Source of the DNA: an uncultured Eggerthellaceae bacterium
Lineage (GTDB): Bacteria > Actinomycetota > Coriobacteriia > Coriobacteriales > Eggerthellaceae
NCBI GenBank assembly: GCA_934630905.1
Contig: CAKTXN010000007.1
Span: 1-39,420 of the forward strand
DNA: 39,420 nucleotides
Direction: 5' to 3'
The translations under genes and the position numbers were made by a program. How positions within the stretch are numbered: position 1 is the first letter of the stretch; every line of letters begins with the position of its first letter. Below, one piece after another: positions 24,562 to 31,948 of the stretch. The notes under the pieces are model-generated. The model had not been told where the DNA came from and did no database searches. It saw nothing but the letters and a program-made list of their open reading frames with translations.

Positions 24562-24741
24562 AAACTCGGGCAAATCGACGATAATCGGTGGTTCGCGTGG
24601 GCAAATAGCTCTGTTTCGAGGTGCTGCAAGGAGCGTGACGAAATGAGTCTTAATGTTTCCCCAGGTCGCAGGCGATATTAAAAATTAGTAAAGCATAGAG
24701 GCGAGAACTGACCACCGATTATCGTCGATTTGCCCGAGTTT
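24562..24741. repeat. Inverted-repeat element E3 with perfect 31-nt arms and shared internal motif
   Basis: The arm at 24562-24592 (AAACTCGGGCAAATCGACG...) is repeated inverted without a mismatch at 24711-24741. The 118-base interior contains GTTTCCCCAGGTCGCA at 24655-24670, 15 of 16 identical to the motif in element E1 and close to that in E2. The arms are unlike those of E1 and E2. It lies between the convergent thioesterase and pdxR genes. Confidence 0.68.
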
Positions 24742-24764
24742 AAGGTCGTTTTGACAACAACAGA

Positions 24765-24809
24765 CCCCATTTGTTGACAAAAGGTGGGGTAATTTGACAA
24801 CAAATGGGG
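24765..24809. repeat. Palindromic repeat R1, copy d, with extended arms
   Basis: The core AGGTGGGGTAA is flanked by TTGACAAA and TTTGACAAC. Further out CCCCATTTGTTG and CAACAAATGGGG form a perfect 12-bp inverted repeat. It lies 15 bases downstream of the pdxR stop on the minus strand. Confidence 0.85.
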
Positions 24810-24823
24810 TGCTCGCCGGCGAT

Positions 24824-26461
24824 TTATGCCCAAGCGCGCTCAAGCGCCCGAACGCAAGGTGCAACCTGACTTGCATCCAGGCTCGAATAACCCGCAACCA
24901 GCCAACGCACTTCTTGCTCTTCGGGCGCATTCCCCTGATAAAAACTTTGCAGCGCTTGTATTGCCACCCCTTCACATGCGGCACGAGCCGCCAACTCTTC
25001 ACCCGAGCAATCGCTTGCAACGCCCAGCAGGAAATGAATGCCCGAATCCTGCGATGCAATGCGCGTGCGCGGTGCCAACGCCGAAGCGTTCAACTCATCA
25101 ACCAATGCATCCCGAAGCGCACGATACTGCGTGCGTAAACGATTCACGTGGCGCTCGTATGCACCCGACTCAATGAAACGCGCTAAAGCAAGCTGGTCAA
25201 CCGCACTCACCGAACACGAATAGAATCCCAAATCGCGCTCGAAGCGCTGCGCAAGGCGCAAAGGCAAAACCATATACCCAATGCGAAACGCGCCACCCAG
25301 GCTTTTCGTAAACGTGTTCGTGTAAATGACCTGGCCCTGCGCATCAAGGCGCTGCAAAGGAGAGATCGGCTTGCCTGCCAGCCGGAACTCGCAGTCATAG
25401 TCATCCTCAACAATGAAACGGTTGGGATCTTGCGCCGCCCAGCTTAAGATTTCATAACGGCGCGGCACCGATGTTACCAATCCCGTGGGAAACTGATGCG
25501 ACGGCGTGATATGCACCACGTTCGCTCCGCTTGTGGCAAGCAAGTCCATACGAATCCCCTGCTCATCCATGGGAATATACGAAACAGGAACGCGATTGAC
25601 GCGATAAATCTTCTCCAGGCGCGGATACCCGGGGTTTTCGATAGCCACGTGACACGACCCGCGCACCTCATTGAGAAGCTGAATAATCATGCCGTACAGG
25701 TATTGCGCGCCCGCACCGACCACAATCTGTTGCGGCAAAACATCCATGCCGCGATATTCTCGCAGGTAATCGGCAAGAACTTGGCGAAGACGCAGCGTGC
25801 CCAGCGGGCTTTTCGTATCGGATAAATCGCTTTCGGATTCGCGCGAAAGCGCCTCGCGCATACAGCGCGCCCAAGCGTCAAACGGAAAAGCGGTCGAAAG
25901 AGAGCCACCATGCAGATCGAATTCGATGTTGGGGGAAGGGGTATCGAAGGGAATTTCCTGCACCTGCGTGCGCAAGGGGACGCTGCCAACTTGGGCGGGT
26001 TCGTTCGATATTTCGCGCCCGCTGCCGACCGCAGCCGCGCTCTCATCCACAGCAAGCGCAGACGACATCATACCCGCACGGGCAATCGGAAACAAACCCG
26101 CACCCACAACAGTCCCCACATCTGCAACCGGAAACGCGCAGGCGCCCGTATCGACAGCAGGAAACGCACTCTGACCTGCGTGCGCACGTGTCCCTACATG
26201 CGCGCTGCCATCTCTTTGGGGCAAATCGCAAACGTAATACCCCTTGCGTTCCACCGAGCGAATATAGCCCTCGGCAATAAGCTGCGAAAACGCCGATTCC
26301 ACCGTTATCAAACTCACACCCAAATGCTTCGCAAGCGATCGCTTTGAAGGGAGTTTTTTCGATGCAGGTAAGTTGCCGGCGCGAATGTCGGCCGCAATGG
26401 ATTCGTACAGAAACTCATAAAGCGGTTCATCGCCGCGCGAGCTCATATCGTAAGTGAGCAT
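24824..26461 (-). CDS. pdxR: MocR/PdxR-type regulator (GntR domain fused to aminotransferase fold)
   Basis: 545 residues. A GntR winged helix at about 10-75 (LPSKRSLAKHLGVSLITVES, EGYIRSVERKGYYV) is joined by an unusually long Ala/Gly-rich linker (about 80-190) to a fold I aminotransferase domain that binds PLP (IVEDDYDCEFRLAGKPI, TFTKSLGGAFRIGYMVLP, with Lys in TKSL). MocR proteins sense PLP and control vitamin B6 genes. The divergent neighbour is a pyridoxal kinase, so the assignment to PdxR is well supported. AAGGACC precedes ATG 26461; direct repeats in the intergenic space could be its operator. Confidence 0.87.
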   Translation of the reverse strand: MLTYDMSSRGDEPLYEFLYESIAADIRAGNLPASKKLPSKRSLAKHLGVSLITVESAFSQLIAEGYIRSVERKGYYVCDLPQRDGSAHVGTRAHAGQSAFPAVDTGACAFPVADVGTVVGAGLFPIARAGMMSSALAVDESAAAVGSGREISNEPAQVGSVPLRTQVQEIPFDTPSPNIEFDLHGGSLSTAFPFDAWARCMREALSRESESDLSDTKSPLGTLRLRQVLADYLREYRGMDVLPQQIVVGAGAQYLYGMIIQLLNEVRGSCHVAIENPGYPRLEKIYRVNRVPVSYIPMDEQGIRMDLLATSGANVVHITPSHQFPTGLVTSVPRRYEILSWAAQDPNRFIVEDDYDCEFRLAGKPISPLQRLDAQGQVIYTNTFTKSLGGAFRIGYMVLPLRLAQRFERDLGFYSCSVSAVDQLALARFIESGAYERHVNRLRTQYRALRDALVDELNASALAPRTRIASQDSGIHFLLGVASDCSGEELAARAACEGVAIQALQSFYQGNAPEEQEVRWLVAGYSSLDASQVAPCVRALERAWA

Positions 26462-26471
26462 ACCTGGTCCT

Positions 26472-26494
26472 TATCTGATATTAATCTGGTTATG
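26472..26494. promoter_or_regulatory. Candidate PdxR operator between pdxR and the kinase gene
   Basis: TATCTGATATTA and AATCTGGTTATG are imperfect direct repeats with ATCTG spaced by 11 bases, one helical turn. They stand in the 121-base space between the divergent genes. MocR regulators typically bind direct repeats. The assignment is inference from position and spacing. Confidence 0.4.
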
Positions 26495-26582
26495 CTAATA
26501 ATTGGTATTTTGGCACTTGAACCGATAGGAGCGCAAGAACTAGCCTTCCCTACGAACAATAATTCCTACGAAAGGACTAGCT

Positions 26583-27467
26583 ATGACGACCGCAAACGAT
26601 GTGACGCTCTACCAGCGCGAAGGCGCTTACATCCCCCGCATTGCCGCCGTGCATGACTTGTGCGGCTACGGCAAATGCTCCTTGGGCGTGGCAATCCCGG
26701 TGCTTTCCGCTGCCGGATGCGATGTTTGCCCTGTTCCCACCGGCCTGTTCAGCAGCCATACCGCATTTCCAGGCTGGTACATGCATGACACCACTCCTAT
26801 TCTGACCGATTATCTGAACGCCTGGAAAGGCATTGGCGTTGAAATCGACGCCATCTATTCCGGTTTTCTGGGCGACCCCGTTCAGGTGGACATCATCAAG
26901 AGCCTATACGAGCGTTATCCGAAAGCCCTGAAACTCGTTGATCCCGTTATGGCTGATCACGGCAAGATTTACCCCACGTACACTCCCGAGCTGTGCGATG
27001 CAATGGTTCAACTTGCGTCCGAAGCCGACATCCTTACGCCCAACCTTACCGAAGCCGCAATCATCCTTGACCAGCCCATTGGCGACGCCTGGGAAGGTTC
27101 CGATATCTCCGATGCGCGCGCCGCTGAACTCACCGCGGGCCTACTCAAGAAAGGCGCCAAGACCGTCGTACTCAAAGGCATCACGCGCAACGATGGCATC
27201 ATCCGCAATTTTGTGGCAGGCCAGGATTTCGAACCGTTCTGTGTAGAGAACCCCTACGTGCCTTTCATGCTGCATGGCACGGGCGACCTGTACGCATCCG
27301 CCCTGCTTGCCGCTATCATGGCTGGTCGTTCCATGGCCGAAGCTGCCGATTTTGCAGGGTCGCTCACGCACGACGCCATGCTTGTCTCTTCGCAGCAGCC
27401 CGATTTCCAAGAGCGCGGCGTAAGCTTCGAAACGCTTCTCGGCCGCATCTGCGACCTGCTGAAATAG
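26583..27467 (+). CDS. pdxY: Pyridoxal/pyridoxine kinase
   Basis: 294 residues, ribokinase fold. It phosphorylates pyridoxal or pyridoxine to feed the PLP salvage route. AAVHDLCGYGKCSLGVAIP near the N-terminus is the pyridoxal-kinase substrate loop, VDPVMADHGKIYPTYT is the conserved centre, and MLHGTGDLYASALLAAIMAG is the anion-hole motif with catalytic Asp (GTGD). GAAAGGACTAGCT precedes ATG 26583. Divergent from pdxR, which probably regulates it. The symbol pdxY rather than pdxK is by similarity of the overall form and is not certain. Confidence 0.88.
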   Translation: MTTANDVTLYQREGAYIPRIAAVHDLCGYGKCSLGVAIPVLSAAGCDVCPVPTGLFSSHTAFPGWYMHDTTPILTDYLNAWKGIGVEIDAIYSGFLGDPVQVDIIKSLYERYPKALKLVDPVMADHGKIYPTYTPELCDAMVQLASEADILTPNLTEAAIILDQPIGDAWEGSDISDARAAELTAGLLKKGAKTVVLKGITRNDGIIRNFVAGQDFEPFCVENPYVPFMLHGTGDLYASALLAAIMAGRSMAEAADFAGSLTHDAMLVSSQQPDFQERGVSFETLLGRICDLLK

Positions 27468-27490
27468 AATGTTGTTTTCTAGCACTGTTG

Positions 27491-27519
27491 CACGGCTCGC
27501 GGCATCGCCACGGGCCGTG
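27491..27519 (+). terminator. Hairpin after the pyridoxal kinase gene
   Basis: CACGGC and GCCGTG form a stem with a 17-base loop, 24 bases past the stop codon. The T tract is absent, so function as a terminator is uncertain. Confidence 0.35.
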
Positions 27520-27645
27520 TAACTGCCAATTTCGCGCAAAACATGCCACCGTGCGCGGACTGAAAAACAACAACCAGCTCTCGCTCCGTGTCGCTAGTCA
27601 ACCTACGCTGCCGTACACAGACCGAAAACATGCTCTTAATTGCAT

Positions 27646-27925
27646 AATAGGAGAAAACGGCATTAAATTGTTTTTTTCTCCTATTTTCGTTGGGTGACCA
27701 CATTGCAAAATAGGAGAAATTTCAAATTATTTTTAAATTCTCCTATTTTTTATGGGAAAACCGCTCCGCTTTCCATCGAAACAAGCCGTCAAACTCCTAT
27801 GAAGCATAAAATCGTAATAAAAAGATAGGAGAAAAATCGAATTATTTTTGATTTCTCCTATTTTGCCTTAGTTGGACTCTGAAAAAATAGGAGAAAATGA
27901 TAAAAAATTCTATTTCCTCCTATTT
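27646..27925. repeat. Row of four ATAGGAG hairpins
   Basis: Four inverted repeats follow one another: 27646-27685, 27707-27749, 27825-27861 and 27885-27925. Each has a left arm AATAGGAGAAA (or a close form) and a right arm TTTCTCCTATT, around an A/T-rich loop of 12-15 bases such as AATTATTTTT. A single half-site ACTCCTAT stands at 27793-27800. Each hairpin is followed by T-rich sequence on the plus strand and preceded by A-rich sequence, so each could act as a bidirectional terminator. The AT content is far above the surroundings. No gene is present between 27468 and 28166. Confidence 0.75.
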
Positions 27926-28020
27926 CAAGCTATTTAGCGTAGGAACACCTAACGGGCAAGCGAAAATCTAAGCTCAACCGCGCTTGAATTGCATCTGAGA
28001 GACATACAAACAACAACCTT

Positions 28021-28065
28021 TATGCTGCTGACCAGCATATAAGTAGCGGTTTTTTGCTACTATTT
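28021..28065 (+). other. Two adjoining small hairpins
   Basis: TATGCTG/CAGCATA around CTGAC, then AGTAGC/GCTACT around GGTTTTTT. They lie about 100 bases before the next gene and may belong to its leader. Confidence 0.35.
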
Positions 28066-28166
28066 CAATTCGCACCCATAGAAACGCTGATGGCATAAGA
28101 GCAGGAAGCACTGGAGTGCCCAGCTATGCCGCCCACTACCGCCCTCGTTGCAAAGAAAGGACCATC

Positions 28167-29114
28167 ATGGACGACGAACTGCTTGAAGAATTTAGCTACC
28201 CCACCATGTTCGGCGAAGCCCAGGTGTTCACCCTTGAAGCCGACGACGAGAACGAACGCGAAGGCGAAGACGCCGATGCAGAGCGCCACGGCGAAAGCGG
28301 CGGCGCTGACGACACCAGCGAATGCGAATCCGCAGGCGCCGAGCAGCACAGCAGACCCATCCGCGTGCTCTACGTGGGCGGCGGCTTCCAAAGCGCCAGC
28401 TACCTGGGAGACGCACGCTTCGAGCCGGTGTTCGAGTATTATCGCGCTTTCGACCACATGTTCGAGTCGGCGCGGGCTATCAATCACGTGCTCATGATCG
28501 GCGCGGGAGCATACTCCTACCCAAAGCACTTGCTTACCAGCCGCAACGACACCACCATTGACGTTGTTGAGATCGATCCCGCCATCGTCGAAATTGCCCA
28601 CAAGCATTTTTACGTCGATGAGCTGGAACAACGATTCGGCGAAAACGGCACCGAGCAAGCAGGGCGCCTGCGCACCATCGTTGAAGATGGCGTTACGTTC
28701 CTTGCGCACGCGCAATCCGCCGCCTACGATGCCGTTATCAACGACTCGTTTGACGGCACCAACCCCACGGGGCTGCTTCTCACGCCCGAAAGCATCCGCC
28801 AGGCAAAGCGCTGCCTAACCCCGGGCGGCCTCTATCTGCTTAACGCCGTGGTTGATGACGAGGAATACGAAGAATACGAAGAGCGCGAAGGCGCCGGCAA
28901 CACCAGCAACGAAAGCGCACAGGAACACGAAGAAAGCCCGCGCGCAGGCATCAACACCGTGGATGCCGCCATGCGTGCGCTCTCGGAACAGTTCGCCTTC
29001 GTGTACGAAATACCCTGTATTGACCTGGAATTTTCGGGAGCCGACAACTACCTTGTCATCGCAACCGATGAACCCTGCGCCTTCACCGGCGTCCAAAGCG
29101 CCCTTTGCTCGTAA
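28167..29114 (+). CDS. Spermidine synthase-like / class I SAM-fold protein
   Basis: 315 residues. The central domain resembles spermidine synthase: VLMIGAGAYSYPKHLL is the nucleotide-binding loop, TIDVVEIDPAIVEIA the acidic motif after beta 2, and DAVINDSFDGTNPTGLLLT the active-site loop. Two acidic insertions are unusual: residues 20-65 (DDENEREGEDADAERHGES) and a second Glu-rich stretch in the C-terminal part (EEYEEYEEREGAG). Stand-alone proteins of this kind often are not true polyamine synthases, and no other polyamine gene is nearby. GAAAGGACCATC precedes ATG 28167. Confidence 0.78.
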   Translation: MDDELLEEFSYPTMFGEAQVFTLEADDENEREGEDADAERHGESGGADDTSECESAGAEQHSRPIRVLYVGGGFQSASYLGDARFEPVFEYYRAFDHMFESARAINHVLMIGAGAYSYPKHLLTSRNDTTIDVVEIDPAIVEIAHKHFYVDELEQRFGENGTEQAGRLRTIVEDGVTFLAHAQSAAYDAVINDSFDGTNPTGLLLTPESIRQAKRCLTPGGLYLLNAVVDDEEYEEYEEREGAGNTSNESAQEHEESPRAGINTVDAAMRALSEQFAFVYEIPCIDLEFSGADNYLVIATDEPCAFTGVQSALCS

Positions 29115-29322
29115 CCACCGAGTCGCACTGGCATCATCGCATCCGCAACGCAACAAAATACAACCAGTAAACACACGTCAGAAGCAGGCGTTCCCCCGGT
29201 TTTCAAAAGCCAGGGCGTAATCAAATTGACATCATACGCCCATTGCAAGCAAAACAATCGTTACTTCTTGATTCGATGCGTAATTATTAGGTGAAAAACA
29301 CCCGCAATAGTACAGATTTGCC

Positions 29323-29351
29323 TTGAATTGCACAAAATATGCTAGTACGAT
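29323..29351 (+). promoter_or_regulatory. Promoter of the Wood-Ljungdahl gene cluster
   Basis: TTGAAT (29323-29328) and TACGAT (29346-29351) are 17 bases apart. Transcription would begin near 29358, about 30 bases before the first gene. A further TTGACA lies at 29226, without a good -10. Confidence 0.5.
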
Positions 29352-29386
29352 GCTCACGAAGCAAGAATCAGAGTTAGGGGATAACT

Positions 29387-29623
29387 ATGCATCAACATGC
29401 TCACGAACATCAGCATGGCACGGGCTCGAACACACCCGAGCAGCGCAATGCAATTCTGACGTACATGCTCGAGCACAACCAACATCACGCTGAGGAATTG
29501 CACGAGTTGGGCCATCAGACCGAAGGCGAAGCGTCGGATCTTATCCACGAGGCAGTTACGCTCTTCGAACAGTCCAACGCTAAACTCGAAGCCGCTTTGA
29601 AGATTCTGAAGGCGGGCGAATAA
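29387..29623 (+). CDS. Small His-rich protein at the head of the CODH/ACS cluster
   Basis: 78 residues. It starts MHQHAHEHQHG, with His at every second position, and has at least eleven His residues overall (EHNQHHAEELHELGHQ). The rest is a helical, acidic region with a heptad-like pattern (ASDLIHEAVTLFEQSNAKLEAAL). AGGGGATAACT precedes ATG 29387. It ends 2 bases before cooT. The His-rich N-terminus and position suggest nickel storage or delivery to CODH/ACS. This is inference from context; the family is not recognised. Confidence 0.8.
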   Translation: MHQHAHEHQHGTGSNTPEQRNAILTYMLEHNQHHAEELHELGHQTEGEASDLIHEAVTLFEQSNAKLEAALKILKAGE

Positions 29624-29625
29624 GC

Positions 29626-29817
29626 ATGTGCCTTTCAACCGTTTTCACCTACCAGGACAACCCCGAAGACGCCCAGGAAATGTGCGCAAACGTAAGCAAT
29701 TTCCAAGTTGACGGCGACACCATCACCTTCACCGACCTTTTGGGCGAAAACTACACCGTAAAAGGCGCGGTGAACAAAGTTGACTTCGTGAAAAGCCGCA
29801 TTTACGTAGCGGTGTAA
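29626..29817 (+). CDS. cooT: CooT-type nickel-binding protein
   Basis: 63 residues, the normal size. CooT is a small nickel chaperone that serves carbon monoxide dehydrogenase. The N-terminal MCLSTVF contains the characteristic Cys2 implicated in Ni binding. The small beta-barrel pattern DGDTITFTDLLGENYTVKG and IYVAV at the end fit the family. It is packed 2 bases after the His-rich protein gene and before cooC-containing genes. Confidence 0.82.
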   Translation: MCLSTVFTYQDNPEDAQEMCANVSNFQVDGDTITFTDLLGENYTVKGAVNKVDFVKSRIYVAV

Positions 29818-29844
29818 AAGCAGTTGCGGAAGCGAGGTTGAATC

Positions 29845-30072
29845 ATGGCGAAATACGAAGTGCTTCGTGAAATTTTCAATCAGTGCAGCGGGAACCAAAT
29901 GCGCGATATCTACGTTGAAGAAGTGGACATCGATGATGTCAACGTCTTCATGAATACGTATCGCGTGGGCAAGCACATCACTGAAGAACGCTATGAGAAA
30001 CCCGATGGCACCATCATCTTCGACTTGAACACCGATGGACTTCGCCAACGCATTAGCTTCCAGCCCATGTAA
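29845..30072 (+). CDS. Unknown 75-residue protein in the CODH/ACS cluster
   Basis: 75 residues, soluble, mixed alpha/beta, not recognised. It has one Cys (FNQCSGNQMRD) and an acidic middle (VEEVDIDDVNVF) followed by a strand-rich end (GTIIFDLNTDGLRQRISF). GCGAGGTTGAATC precedes ATG 29845. It lies 27 bases after cooT and 62 before cooC. A role in CODH/ACS maturation or metal handling is suggested only by its place. Confidence 0.78.
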   Translation: MAKYEVLREIFNQCSGNQMRDIYVEEVDIDDVNVFMNTYRVGKHITEERYEKPDGTIIFDLNTDGLRQRISFQPM

Positions 30073-30134
30073 TCCGCACCAGGCAACGCGAACAAGCAAA
30101 CACAACGAAGCGACAAAGAAGGATTGCGAAAACT

Positions 30135-30929
30135 ATGACGTATACCATTGCTATGGCCGGAAAAGGTGGTACGGGAAAAACCACCATCACTGGCATGCTC
30201 ATTGAGTACTTGGCGGAAAAGAGCAAGGGTCCCATTTTGGCCGTTGACGCCGATGCCAACGAAAACCTCAACGAAGTGTTGGGCGTTGACATTGAAGCCA
30301 CGCTCGGCGACATTCGCGAAGTGGTTGCACGCGCCGAAGACCAGCTTGAAAACCCCATTCCCAGCAGCATGACCAAGCAGGAATTCCTGCAGTACAAGCT
30401 TTCCAACGCTTTGACCGAAGAGGACAACTACGATCTTCTGGTTATGGGCCGCACGCAGGGCAAAGGCTGCTACTGCTTTGTAAACGACCTGCTTACCGCC
30501 CAGCTGCGCAAGATCTCCAGCAACTACGATTACATCGTGGTTGACAACGAAGCCGGCATGGAGCACATCAGCCGCGGCATTCTGCCCGCTGTTGACATGG
30601 TCATTCTGGTTTCCGACTGCAGCCGTCGCGGTATTCAAGCAGTTGGCCGCATTGCCGAAATGGTACGCACGCTGAACTTGAACCCGAGCATCATGAAGCT
30701 CATCGTCAACCGCGCGCCCGAAGGCAAGCTTGATCCCGGCATTGAAGAGGAAATCAAAAACCAGGGGTTGGATCTTTTAGGCGTCCTTCCCCACGACGCA
30801 GCCATTTACGAAGCAGATTGCGCGGGCCAGCCCACCGCAACGCTTCCCGATACGGCAGCGGCAAAATCAGCTCTGTACCCCCTGTTGGACGAGCTGTTCA
30901 AAGAGGCAAAAGAAGCTCAGGCGAAATAA
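30135..30929 (+). CDS. cooC: CODH/ACS maturation ATPase CooC (AcsF type)
   Basis: 264 residues, MinD/ParA-type ATPase. CooC-type proteins use ATP to insert nickel into CODH or ACS. The deviant Walker A GKGGTGKTT is at 9-17, and DADANENLNEVLG follows strand 2. The CxC metal-binding motif typical of CooC lies in QGKGCYCFVNDLL (Cys112 and Cys114). VVDNEAGMEHISRG is the Walker B region. GAAGGATTGCG precedes the ATG. The product could be CooC (CODH) or AcsF (ACS); sequence alone does not decide. Confidence 0.88.
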   Translation: MTYTIAMAGKGGTGKTTITGMLIEYLAEKSKGPILAVDADANENLNEVLGVDIEATLGDIREVVARAEDQLENPIPSSMTKQEFLQYKLSNALTEEDNYDLLVMGRTQGKGCYCFVNDLLTAQLRKISSNYDYIVVDNEAGMEHISRGILPAVDMVILVSDCSRRGIQAVGRIAEMVRTLNLNPSIMKLIVNRAPEGKLDPGIEEEIKNQGLDLLGVLPHDAAIYEADCAGQPTATLPDTAAAKSALYPLLDELFKEAKEAQAK

Positions 30930-30996
30930 GCCTTTGCTTTTTATGTAATAGGCAGTAACAATTCTAGGAAGAGAACTGTAAAAGGAGGTAATGGCT

Positions 30997-31938
30997 ATGC
31001 CATTCAAGAAGACGGCTCAAACGTATTCCGCGTCTATCAACACGGTTACGCTTGGCACCGGCGACAAGGCAGTCACCGTCGGCGGTAACAACGTTGATGC
31101 ACTGTGCAGCTTTGATGCTCCTATCGAGCACAAGCCCCTTATCGGCTTCGAAATCACTGATAAGGGAATCGACACCACCCTGCCGAAGCTGGCAGCAGAA
31201 TTTGCTGGCTGCGACACGGTTGCCGCTCAGGCTGCTCACGCAGCACAGATCCCTGGCGTTGGCTTCGTAGCAATCCATTTCGAAAGCGCCGACCCCAACG
31301 GTGAAGACATGTCTGTTGAGGACTGCGTTGCCATGGCTAAGGAAGTTGCTGAAGCAACCGACGCTCCCCTGTGCTTTGAGGGCTGCAAGAACTTCGACAA
31401 GGACGCTAAGATTTTTGAGGCTGTTTCCGCAGCCCTGGAAGGTCGCAACATCTTACTGCTTTCCGCTCGTGAGGAAAACTACAAGACCGTTGCTGCTTCC
31501 GCTGGTATGGCTTACAACCAGAAGTTCGGCGCTGAGTCTGCCGTTGACATCAACCTGGCTAAGCAGCTCAACGTTTTGATCGGCCAAATGGGCATCCAGC
31601 CCAACGGCTACATGATGAACCTGGGCACCGCTGCTGTAGGCTACGGCTTTGAGTACCTGCTGTCCACCATCGACCGCGTTCGCGCTGCCGCTTTGGGCCA
31701 GAACGATGCTCAGCTGCAAGTGCCTATCATCACTCCTTGCGCTGCTGACTGCTGGGGCGTTAAAGAGGCTCTGACCGAAGAGTCCGAAGTTCCCGAGTGG
31801 GGCGCTCGCGAAGAGCGTGGCATCCAGATGGAAATCTGCACTGCAGCTGCTGTTTTGGGCGCAGGCTCCGATGCCGTTATCCTTGGCCATCCCGATTCCG
31901 TTGCAACGATCTCCAGCTTCGTTGCAGCTATGATGTAG
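30997..31938 (+). CDS. acsD: Corrinoid iron-sulfur protein small subunit (CFeSP beta)
   Basis: 313 residues, close to the usual size. It forms the heterodimer with AcsC that carries the methyl group on cob(I)amide. MPFKKTAQTYSASINTVTLG and the TIM-barrel sequence PNGYMMNLGTAAVGYGFEYL are typical. Two ATGs stand at 30991 and 30997; the strong AAAGGAGG is only 2 bases from the first but 8 from the second, so 30997 is preferred. Codons such as GCT and GTT dominate, unlike neighbouring non-WL genes, which suggests high expression. Its stop overlaps the ribosome site of acsC. Confidence 0.92.
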   Translation: MPFKKTAQTYSASINTVTLGTGDKAVTVGGNNVDALCSFDAPIEHKPLIGFEITDKGIDTTLPKLAAEFAGCDTVAAQAAHAAQIPGVGFVAIHFESADPNGEDMSVEDCVAMAKEVAEATDAPLCFEGCKNFDKDAKIFEAVSAALEGRNILLLSAREENYKTVAASAGMAYNQKFGAESAVDINLAKQLNVLIGQMGIQPNGYMMNLGTAAVGYGFEYLLSTIDRVRAAALGQNDAQLQVPIITPCAADCWGVKEALTEESEVPEWGAREERGIQMEICTAAAVLGAGSDAVILGHPDSVATISSFVAAMM

Positions 31939-31948
31939 GAGGTATACC

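Noticed and set aside
27646..27925. CRISPR array
   Set aside because: The repeated unit is a hairpin with variable spacing (22, 75 and 23 bases between units) and A/T-rich loops, not a constant direct repeat with equal spacers; no cas gene is present.
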